Source of the DNA: Bacteroidales bacterium UBA1216 | Lineage (GTDB): Bacteria; Bacteroidota; Bacteroidia; Bacteroidales; Paludibacteraceae | Direction of reading: 5' to 3' | NCBI GenBank assembly: GCA_002309255.1 | Contig: DBXI01000014.1 | Span: 40,592-69,621 of the forward strand | Length of the DNA: 29,030 bases | Part shown: one piece after another, positions 1-6,936 of the stretch | Layout: each line of letters opens with the position of its first letter | Numbering within the stretch: position 1 is the first letter of the stretch | The notes under the pieces: generated by a model | Told to the model about the DNA's origin: nothing | What the model saw: only the letters and a program-made list of their open reading frames with translations | The model's database searches: none | Program-made: the position numbers and the translations under genes

Positions 1-2
1 TG

Positions 3-401
3 CACGACACAATTGAGGACACCGATGTAACTGTGGAGGATATCCGCCGTGAGTTCGGCGACCGCGTGGCTGAGCTGGTGCATGCTGAGAGCGATCAGTT
101 CACTGCCGGCGTCAGCGAGGAGGACAGCTGGCACGACCGCAAGCAGGCGGCTATCGATCGTCTGGCTGCCGCATCGCACGATGCAAAGATAGTAGCCATG
201 GGCGATAAGCTCAGTAACATGCGCGCCATCTACCGCGACTATATGACTCGTGGCGACGAGCTGTGGAAGATCTTCCACGTCAAGGACAAAGCCTCTCACG
301 AATGGCACTACCGCGGCTTGGCGGCTTCGCTGAGCGAACTGAGCGACACCTTTGCATACAAGGAGTTCGCACAACTCATTGACAGGGTCTTCCCGAGATA
401 G
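3..401 (+). CDS. HD-domain (p)ppGpp hydrolase-like protein, 3' part
   Basis: The gene is cut by the left window edge; the frame is open from base 3, and the stop is TAG at 399-401. The first visible residues are HDTIEDTDVT, the metal-binding HD motif with the following ED of the RelA/SpoT hydrolase fold. Further on, KIVAMGDKLSNMRAIYRDY matches the conserved D-x-L-x-NMR helix of that family. This fold removes the 3'-pyrophosphate of (p)ppGpp in Rel/SpoT and in small MESH1-like enzymes. The visible part has no synthetase, TGS or ACT domain and ends soon after the HD fold, so a small single-domain hydrolase is more likely than full RelA/SpoT. The substrate is inferred from the family; a related nucleotide is possible. 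The next gene starts 68 bp downstream behind its own promoter. Confidence 0.8.
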   Translation, partial: HDTIEDTDVTVEDIRREFGDRVAELVHAESDQFTAGVSEEDSWHDRKQAAIDRLAAASHDAKIVAMGDKLSNMRAIYRDYMTRGDELWKIFHVKDKASHEWHYRGLAASLSELSDTFAYKEFAQLIDRVFPR

Positions 402-403
402 AA

Positions 404-435
404 TTTGCATATGTCAATATTTTTTTGTACCCTTG
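404..435 (+). promoter_or_regulatory. Bacteroidota-type promoter for the RND efflux operon
   Basis: TTTG at 404-407 (-33 box), exactly 20 bp, then TACCCTTG at 428-435, which differs from the TAnnTTTG -7 consensus by one base. The predicted start near 442 leaves a leader of about 28 nt before the ATG at 470. It lies just after the stop of the HD gene. Confidence 0.65.
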
Positions 436-469
436 TAGTCGTTTTGGAATAATTAAAGTTTACAGATAT

Positions 470-1561
470 ATGAAAAGGATGAATAAACTGATGCTATCTC
501 TTTTAGGTATGTGTGTGTGCTTGACCGGCTGTGTGAAGGAGCCTGAAAGGCAGCATACGAGTTACGAAACGCTGACGCTTCACCGCGAGACGGTGACAGC
601 GCCGCTCACATGGAGTGCAGCTATCAAAGGTGCAGGCGATGTGTCGATTGTGTCGCGCTGCACGGGTACGCTCAATGAGGTGAAGGTGAAGAACGGTCAG
701 CGCGTAAAGGCAGGTGATGTGCTTTTCGTGATTGATAACCGTAGTGCGGTGAACAGCCTGGAGCACGCTAAGGCTGATCTGCAGACCGCTATTGCTAACC
801 GCGACAACGCCCAGCTAGAGGCAGAAAGTAACAAAGAGTTGGCGGCACAAGGTATCATCAGCGATTACTTGCTTCGCACGAGCCAGAATGCCTTGCAGTC
901 GGCTGAGGCACAAGTGGCGCAGGCACGTGCCGCCGTGCGTGATGCCGAACTGCGGCTGGATTACTGCACGATCAAGAGTCCGGTGGACGGATTGGTGGGT
1001 AATATCCTTCCTCGCATAGGTGATGTTATCACCGAAGGCACGATGCTCACACGCGTAGCCGGTGTGAACGAGATGGAAGCCGATTTCTCGTTGACTGAAA
1101 GCCAGATCCACGCTTTGGTGGCGGAGTCCGGTAGTCTGGATAAGTTGGTGAAGATCGCTCCGCCGATGTCGCTGCGATTCAAGGACGGCAAGGAGTACAA
1201 GCATAAAGGACGCATCACCAGTTTCTCCGGTATGGTGGATCAGAGTACAGGTTCGGTGACCTGCTATGTTACGTTCCCCAACCCCGATGGCGAACTGTTC
1301 TCGGGCATGCAGGGATCGGTAGTGATGCCTGTAGAGTGGGAAAACCGGATACTCGTGCCGCTGACCGCTGTGATGCGCATACAGAACAAGGTGCTGGTGT
1401 ATAAGGTGGGCGCAGATAGCCTCGCCACCAGCGCGATCGTGGATATAGAAGAACTGGGTGACGGCCAGCGGGCTGTTATCCTGTCCGGTGCCGAAGTGGG
1501 TGAGACGATCGTAGCGAAGGGAGCTGCTAACGTTCATGAGAAAGATCGCGTAATTTGGTAA
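470..1561 (+). CDS. RND efflux periplasmic adaptor (membrane fusion) lipoprotein
   Basis: 363-residue AcrA/MexA-type adaptor linking an inner-membrane RND pump to an outer-membrane channel. The start at 470 is chosen because it gives a lipoprotein signal with lipobox LTGC (Cys21); the in-frame upstream ATG at 425 would put 15 non-signal residues in front and lies within the promoter. Domains in order: lipoyl/barrel-sandwich half around residues 58-90 (GTLNEVKVKNGQRVKAGDVL), an alpha-hairpin coiled coil about 95-155 rich in Ala, Gln and Glu, second lipoyl half (DYCTIKSPVDGLVGNI), then beta-barrel and membrane-proximal domains. It ends 3 bp before the pump gene, so the two are translationally close and surely form one complex. 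Substrate unknown; HAE-type multidrug or bile-salt export is the usual role. Confidence 0.92.
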   Translation: MKRMNKLMLSLLGMCVCLTGCVKEPERQHTSYETLTLHRETVTAPLTWSAAIKGAGDVSIVSRCTGTLNEVKVKNGQRVKAGDVLFVIDNRSAVNSLEHAKADLQTAIANRDNAQLEAESNKELAAQGIISDYLLRTSQNALQSAEAQVAQARAAVRDAELRLDYCTIKSPVDGLVGNILPRIGDVITEGTMLTRVAGVNEMEADFSLTESQIHALVAESGSLDKLVKIAPPMSLRFKDGKEYKHKGRITSFSGMVDQSTGSVTCYVTFPNPDGELFSGMQGSVVMPVEWENRILVPLTAVMRIQNKVLVYKVGADSLATSAIVDIEELGDGQRAVILSGAEVGETIVAKGAANVHEKDRVIW

Positions 1562-1564
1562 GTT

Positions 1565-4500
1565 ATGGCTAAGGGAAATATATTCGTAGATAGAAAGGTG
1601 ATGGCAGTGTGTCTGTCGCTGCTGATAGCCTTGGTGGGCTTTATATGCCTTAAGACCTTGCCGATAGAGCAATATCCGGATATCGCGCCGCCAACGGTGA
1701 TGATTTCGACGTCGTACTCGGGCGCCGATGCTAACACGGTGATGAAATCCGTTGTTATGCCTATCGAGGAAGCCGTGAACGGTGTTGAGAACATGGCATA
1801 CATGACCTCCGAAGCCAGTGCAACGGGCGATGTGAGCATCAACGTCTTTTTCAAGCAAGGCGCCAACCCCGACATGGCGGCGGTGAACGTGCAGAACCGT
1901 GTGTCAGCGGCACTCGGTCTGCTGCCGCAAGAGGTGACGCGCGTGGGAGTGAAAGTGGAGAAACGCCAGAACAACATCCTGCAGATTGCAGCGCTGGTCA
2001 GCCGTGACGGCAAGTTCGACAACGACTTCATTGCCAACTATATCGACATCAACGTCAAGCCTCGTCTGCTGCGTGTGACGGGTGTGGGCGCGGTGCAGAA
2101 CCTGGGTAACACCTACTCGCTGCGCATCTGGATGAAACCCGATGTGATGGCGCGCTACGGACTTGACCCGCAAGATGTGTTCGCCGCCGTCGGCAACCAG
2201 AACATGGTAGCCGCGACAGGTGCACTTGGCGAACAGAGCGGTAACACCTACCAGTACAACCTCGAGTACAGAGGTCGTTTGCAGTCGATTGAGGAGTTCG
2301 AGTCCATCGTGCTGCGCACCTCGCAAGGCAATGTGCTGCACCTGCGTGATGTAGCGGATGTGGAATTAGGTGCGCTGAGCTATAGTTTCTCCTCGCGCAT
2401 CGATGGTCAACCCGGTGTAGTGTTCATCATCAACCAGGCACCCGGAGCCAACGCCACGCAGGTTAATGCTGCTATCAATGATATCTATAAGGATCTGCAG
2501 AAGACGATGCCTGCCGGCCTGGAGTTCACCGTGTTGCAGACCAGTGATGACTTCCTCTATGCCGCTATTCATAACGTGGTGGAGACGCTGATCATTGCCA
2601 TCATCCTTGTGATCCTGGTGGTGTACTTCTTCCTGCAGAACTTCAAGGCGACGCTCATCCCGTCTATCTCGATCATCGTGTCGCTGTTGGGTACGTTTGC
2701 GGTGGTGAAGGTGGCAGGCTTCTCGCTTAATATATTGACGCTCTTTGCCTTGGTGCTCGCCATCGGAACGGTGGTTGACGACGCGATTGTCGTCGTCGAA
2801 GCGGTGATGGCTAAGATGGAGGCAGGCTACAAGTCGGCGTACCAAGCCACGAAAGACGCGATGAGCGAAGTGACGGTGGCGGTTATCTCGTGTACGCTGG
2901 TGTTCATGGCGGTGTTCATCCCTGTGACGTTCATGCCCGGCACGAGCGGCACGTTCTTCACCCAGTTCGGAATCACCATCGCCAGTTCGGTGGGCTTGAG
3001 CTGTATATCCGCACTCACGCTCTGTCCGGCACTTACGGCTATCTTGTTTAAGCCGTCAGCCAACAGCAGTCAGTCATCAGACAGTTTTGGCGCGCGCGTG
3101 AAGAAAGCCTATGACGCTGCATACAATGCTATCCTTGGCAAGTACAAAAACGGCGTAAGTAAGTTCCTGCAGAAACCCGGCAAAGCGTGGATATGGTTAA
3201 TCCTGGCTGCCGTAGCTATGGTGTTCTCGATGCGCTCATTGCCTTCGGGACTTGTGCCGCAGGAAGACCAGGGCGTTATCCTCGTCAATGTAACAGCACC
3301 TGCCGGTTCGCCGCTTGTGGAGACCGACAAGATCATGGCTCAGGTCGAGGAGCATGTGCTGCGATTGGAAGAAGTGGAGAGTTATGCGAAGGTTACCGGC
3401 TACGGATTGATATCCGGTGCAGGCGTGAGCTACGGAACGCTCATCGTCCGCCTCAAGCCTTGGGAGGAGCGCGAAGGCTTGGAGCACTACATCGACATGG
3501 TGATGTACAAGCTCTACCTGAGTTGCGAGGACATCAAGGATGCACAAGTCTTCCCCTTCCAGATGCCGCAGATCCCGGGCTACGGTAACAGTAACGCCAT
3601 CGACCTGCAGATGGAGGATCTGCAAGGTGGCGACATGTCGCAGTTCAACGAGGTTGTGAATACCTTCCTTGCCGAGTTGCAGAAGCACCCCGAGGTGCAG
3701 ATGGCTATGTCGCTCTACAGCGAGTCGTTCCCAAAGTACAAGGTGGATGTCAATGCCACGCAATGTGACCGCGCAGGTATCTCGCCCGATGTAGTGCTGA
3801 ACACCTTAGGTGCGTACTGCGGTAGTGCGTATATCAGCAACTTTAACCAGTACGGCAAGGTCTATCGTGTGATGGCCGGTGCTGCACCCGAATACCGCCT
3901 TGATCCCAATTCGCTCAACAATATCTTCGTTCGCGTGAATGGTGAGATGGCACCTATCTCGCAGTTCGTCACCCTCACACCTGCCGTGGGCTCGGCTTCG
4001 CAGAAGCGCTTCAACCTCTACCAGTCCATTGCTTGCTCCGTGCAACCCAATGCCGGCTACAGCGAAGGCGATGTGCTACGGGTGATTGAAGATGTGGCGA
4101 AAGATCACCTACCTACCGGCTACGGCTACGAGTTTGGCGGTATGAGCCGTGAGTTGGAGCAGAACAGCAAATCCAATCTCACCGCACTCATCTACCTCGT
4201 TTGTATCCTGCTGATCTATATGATTCTGGCATCGCTCTATGAGTCGTTCTTCATTCCGTTTGCCGTGCTGCTGAGTGTGCCGTTCGGATTGATGGGCTCG
4301 TTTGCGCTGTCGCTACTCTGCGGGCAGGCGAACAACATCTACCTGCAGACCGGTGTGATCATGTTGATTGGTCTGCTAGCCAAAACGGCTATCCTGATCA
4401 CGGAGTTTGCCGTGGAGAAACGCAAGCAAGGCATGGGCATCGTAGAGGCGGCATTGGGTGCATGTGAAGACCGTCTGCGTCCTATCCTGATGACCGTGGT

Positions 4501-6076
4501 AACGATGATTGCCGGTATGATTCCTCTGATCATCGAAGGTGGTGCAGGTGCCAACGGCAACCGCGCACTGGCTATCGGCGTGACAGGCGGTATGGCGGTT
4601 GGTACACTGGCACTGGTGTTCGTTGTGCCGGCATTCTATATCATCTTCCAGAAGCTGCATGAGAAGTTCCAAGGCGCGCCGGAAGAGTCGTCAGCGGTCA
4701 GCAATCAGCAGTCAGCTAAGGCGCCCATGATCATCGTAGTCTTGGTTCTGAGTTCTGTGATGCTGTCGAGTTGCGGTATCTTCAAGAAATACACGCCAGC
4801 TGAGCAAGCGCAACAAGACGAACTCGTGACCAAGGTCAGCGATGCCAACTGGCAATCGTTTATCCAAGACCCTGTTCTGCAAGGGCACATTAAGAAAGCT
4901 TTGGAGCAGAACGTCGATTACCGTTCGCGGCAGTTGGCAGTGAAAGAGGCGGATGCACGCCTTCGTGCAGCCAAGCTCGGATTCATCCCGACGCTCGCTA
5001 TCTCTACGGCACAAGTAGGCGTTGTCGGCACCTATACGCCGGGCGCAGGCACTTCCGGTGCCACGCTGACCTACCAAGTGCCGCTCGCGCTTAACTGGGG
5101 CGGTGAGGGCTTCGGAACGCTCACCAACCGCAAGCGCCAGGCCGATGTGTTGCGCGAGCAAGCAGAAGACAACCTTGCTGTAGCACATGCCAACCTCGTG
5201 GCTACCATCGCGCGCACCTACACCCAGCTGCAACTGCTCGACTACCAGGCTGCTATCCTTGACAGCACCGAACTGATCTGGCAACGTGTGCTCGAAGTAC
5301 AGCGTGCCTTGGTCAAGAACGGCAAAGCCTATTCGCCGTCCATCGGACAGATGGAGACCTCGCTCATCAATGTGCAGATACAGCGCAAGCAGCTGCTCGA
5401 ACAGATCCATGCATTGGAGCTCTCCATGTGCCGCCTTCTGAACGAAGAGCCGCACGATATTGCTCGTTCGCCGTGGACGAGTTATGACTTCCTAACATGG
5501 ACGCTTGAACCGATCCCTGCTGCCCAACTCAGCAACCGTGCTGATGTGCGGGCAGCAGAGCGCAACGTAGCCGCCGCGTACTACCAGACGAACATGGCGA
5601 AAGCTGCGTTCTGTCCCGCACTGTCCCTCTCCGGACTCATCGGATGGACGAACAACGGCGGCGTGGTGGCCAACCCCGGACAACTGCTCATGAATGCCGT
5701 GTTAGGTTTGGCACAACCGATCTTTGCCGGTGGCAAACTCAAGGCGAACCTCACGATTGCCAAACTCGAGCAGGAGGAAGCAGCCGAGCGGTATGTGGAG
5801 ACCATGCTCCGTGCCGGCAGCGAAGTGAATGACGCCATCTTCCGCTGCAAGAGTGCACAAGAGCAGGATGAACTCTACCAGCGCCTGCTCACCACCCAAC
5901 AGGAGTCCTATCAGGGCACCTGCGAACTGATGAAGAAAGGCAAAGCATCGTATCTGGAGGTGCTCACCGCGCAGGAAAACATGCTGAATGCCCAACTGGC
6001 AGATGTCACCAACCGTTATAACGGCCTCATTAGCCTTATCGACCTCTACATCGCACTCGGCGGAGGAGTGAAGTGA
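1565..6076 (+). CDS. Fused RND pump (AcrB type) and outer-membrane channel (NodT/OprM type)
   Basis: One uninterrupted 1503-codon frame holding two proteins normally made separately. Residues 1-1054 are a complete HAE-type RND permease: TM1 near 12-28, relay aspartates D405/D406 in TM4 (GTVVDDAIVVVE), K940 in TM10 (GLLAKTAILITEF) and the RLRPILMT motif, so proton coupling looks intact. Residues 1055-1503 are a complete outer-membrane factor that begins as an independent gene would: Met1055, a hydrophobic stretch and lipobox LSSC (Cys1070), then the paired TolC repeats (DVRAAERNVAAAYYQTNMAKA; AQPIFAGGKLKANL), ending GGGVK. The RND C-terminus is cytoplasmic, so the internal signal could act as a 13th membrane segment and be cut by signal peptidase II. 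A 28-bp array of four 7-bp units lies exactly at the junction (4691-4718), and another in the linker after TM6. Alternatives: internal initiation at Met1055, or an uncleaved fusion. Both halves are securely identified; the fate of the junction is inferred. Confidence 0.93.
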   Translation: MAKGNIFVDRKVMAVCLSLLIALVGFICLKTLPIEQYPDIAPPTVMISTSYSGADANTVMKSVVMPIEEAVNGVENMAYMTSEASATGDVSINVFFKQGANPDMAAVNVQNRVSAALGLLPQEVTRVGVKVEKRQNNILQIAALVSRDGKFDNDFIANYIDINVKPRLLRVTGVGAVQNLGNTYSLRIWMKPDVMARYGLDPQDVFAAVGNQNMVAATGALGEQSGNTYQYNLEYRGRLQSIEEFESIVLRTSQGNVLHLRDVADVELGALSYSFSSRIDGQPGVVFIINQAPGANATQVNAAINDIYKDLQKTMPAGLEFTVLQTSDDFLYAAIHNVVETLIIAIILVILVVYFFLQNFKATLIPSISIIVSLLGTFAVVKVAGFSLNILTLFALVLAIGTVVDDAIVVVEAVMAKMEAGYKSAYQATKDAMSEVTVAVISCTLVFMAVFIPVTFMPGTSGTFFTQFGITIASSVGLSCISALTLCPALTAILFKPSANSSQSSDSFGARVKKAYDAAYNAILGKYKNGVSKFLQKPGKAWIWLILAAVAMVFSMRSLPSGLVPQEDQGVILVNVTAPAGSPLVETDKIMAQVEEHVLRLEEVESYAKVTGYGLISGAGVSYGTLIVRLKPWEEREGLEHYIDMVMYKLYLSCEDIKDAQVFPFQMPQIPGYGNSNAIDLQMEDLQGGDMSQFNEVVNTFLAELQKHPEVQMAMSLYSESFPKYKVDVNATQCDRAGISPDVVLNTLGAYCGSAYISNFNQYGKVYRVMAGAAPEYRLDPNSLNNIFVRVNGEMAPISQFVTLTPAVGSASQKRFNLYQSIACSVQPNAGYSEGDVLRVIEDVAKDHLPTGYGYEFGGMSRELEQNSKSNLTALIYLVCILLIYMILASLYESFFIPFAVLLSVPFGLMGSFALSLLCGQANNIYLQTGVIMLIGLLAKTAILITEFAVEKRKQGMGIVEAALGACEDRLRPILMTVVTMIAGMIPLIIEGGAGANGNRALAIGVTGGMAVGTLALVFVVPAFYIIFQKLHEKFQGAPEESSAVSNQQSAKAPMIIVVLVLSSVMLSSCGIFKKYTPAEQAQQDELVTKVSDANWQSFIQDPVLQGHIKKALEQNVDYRSRQLAVKEADARLRAAKLGFIPTLAISTAQVGVVGTYTPGAGTSGATLTYQVPLALNWGGEGFGTLTNRKRQADVLREQAEDNLAVAHANLVATIARTYTQLQLLDYQAAILDSTELIWQRVLEVQRALVKNGKAYSPSIGQMETSLINVQIQRKQLLEQIHALELSMCRLLNEEPHDIARSPWTSYDFLTWTLEPIPAAQLSNRADVRAAERNVAAAYYQTNMAKAAFCPALSLSGLIGWTNNGGVVANPGQLLMNAVLGLAQPIFAGGKLKANLTIAKLEQEEAAERYVETMLRAGSEVNDAIFRCKSAQEQDELYQRLLTTQQESYQGTCELMKKGKASYLEVLTAQENMLNAQLADVTNRYNGLISLIDLYIALGGGVK
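3057..3084 (+). repeat. 4 x 7-bp degenerate array inside the RND gene
   Basis: Four consecutive 7-bp units, each beginning CAG; the second is CAGCAGT, a unit also found in the junction array of the same gene. It encodes a Ser/Gln/Asn-rich stretch near residues 498-508, in the variable linker after TM6. Confidence 0.6.
4691..4718 (+). repeat. 4 x 7-bp array at the RND/channel fusion junction
   Basis: Four tandem units of consensus TCAGCNN, in frame, encoding SAVSNQQSAK. Immediately downstream are an out-of-frame TAA (4717-4719) and a TGA overlapping the channel ATG (4728-4730). Both would be read if the array had a different unit number. Confidence 0.75.
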
Positions 6077-6093
6077 TAGGTGAAAGGTGAAAT
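6066..6093 (+). repeat. 4 x 7-bp array spanning the stop codon of the RND fusion
   Basis: Units of the type GTGAAAG/GTGATAG; the TGA stop at 6074-6076 is part of the second unit. The last bases overlap the start of a 30-bp dispersed element. Confidence 0.55.
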
Positions 6094-6120
6094 AATCGTT
6101 CGAGTGTAACGAGATAAGAA
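6091..6120 (+). repeat. 30-bp dispersed element, copy 1
   Basis: Starts AATAATCGTTCGAG, ends CGAGATAAGAA, with a 5-bp variable centre (TGTAA here). The second copy at 26682-26711 is identical outside the centre. TCGTT and AACGA give a weak internal inverted repeat. Confidence 0.8.
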
Positions 6121-6121
6121 A

Positions 6122-6142
6122 ATTGAAAGGTGACAATTGATT
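6122..6142 (+). repeat. 3 x 7-bp array overlapping the phosphatase start
   Basis: Units ATTGAAA, GGTGACA, ATTGATT. The GTG start of the next gene and its first four codons fall inside it, so the N-terminal residues of that protein are repeat-derived. Confidence 0.4.
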
Positions 6143-6930
6143 TTGATAATATAGTCAACGCTCGCGACTTGGGTGGTATGAGCGCCGCCGCAGGTAGGCA
6201 GGTACGTAGTGGTATGCTGCTGCGTACCGCTCACCTGCACGATGCTACCGATGCAGATATCCGTCTGTTGCAGGATAAATACCGGCTCCGCCGTATCTTC
6301 GACTTCCGCTCGCTCGGCGAGGCGGAGTTCTTGCCGGACAGGGAGGTTGAGGGTGCCACGCATCATCTGCTGCCTACCATCGATCTGAGCGCCGAGCGGG
6401 TGACGGAACAACCGATACCCCAAGAGGCGTTTCTCGATCTGGAGCGACACATCGTCAACTACTCCTTCTACCCCGAGGTGCAAGCCATGGCGGCGGATAT
6501 GTACCCCTCGCTCATCCGCAGCGAGTACTCCCAGCTCCAGTATGCGACCTTCCTCCGGCTCATCGTCGAGACGCCCGATGGTGGCGTGCTCTGGCACTGC
6601 TTCCAGGGCAAGGATCGCACAGGCTGGGGTGCAGCGTTCATCCTGTCGGCACTGGGCGTGGAGCGAGAACAGATCATCGAGGACTTCGACCGCTCCAACG
6701 ACGCCTACCGCGAACTCGTCAACCGCCTCAATAGCGACATCATCAGCCGCGGAGGTGGTGAGGCGGAGATGGATGTGGTGCAGGCGTTCATGGGCGTGAG
6801 CACGAAGAACTTCCGTAACACACTCAACCTCATCGACCGCGAGTTCGGAGGCATGAACAGTTATCTGCAAGAGCAACTCCTCCTCTCACCTGATGATATA
6901 GAATTATTACGGAAACGATATCTTAAATAG
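6130..6930 (+). CDS. Tyrosine/serine protein phosphatase (Y_phosphatase3 type)
   Basis: 266 residues with the hallmarks of the Y_phosphatase3 family. The N-terminal motif NARDLGG is followed by GRQVRSGMLLRTAHL and IFDFRS. The signature loop is HCFQGKDRTG, giving C157-x5-R163 as the phosphocysteine nucleophile and the phosphate-binding arginine. No signal peptide, so the protein is cytoplasmic. The GTG at 6130 is chosen because NARDLGG starts at residue 10 and the next Met (residue 17) lies after it. The start lies in repeat sequence 54 bp after the efflux fusion; co-transcription with that operon is likely but a role in efflux is not implied. The substrate could be a phosphoprotein or a small phosphate ester. 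Confidence 0.85.
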   Translation: MTIDFDNIVNARDLGGMSAAAGRQVRSGMLLRTAHLHDATDADIRLLQDKYRLRRIFDFRSLGEAEFLPDREVEGATHHLLPTIDLSAERVTEQPIPQEAFLDLERHIVNYSFYPEVQAMAADMYPSLIRSEYSQLQYATFLRLIVETPDGGVLWHCFQGKDRTGWGAAFILSALGVEREQIIEDFDRSNDAYRELVNRLNSDIISRGGGEAEMDVVQAFMGVSTKNFRNTLNLIDREFGGMNSYLQEQLLLSPDDIELLRKRYLK

Positions 6931-6936
6931 AATACG

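Noticed and set aside
815..1858. 347-codon open frame on the minus strand
   Set aside because: It is antisense to the adaptor and pump genes, whose domains are clear; the translated protein has no recognisable domain and His/Arg-rich shadow composition.
4712..5455. 247-codon open frame on the minus strand
   Set aside because: Complement of the outer-membrane channel coding sequence; no family features.
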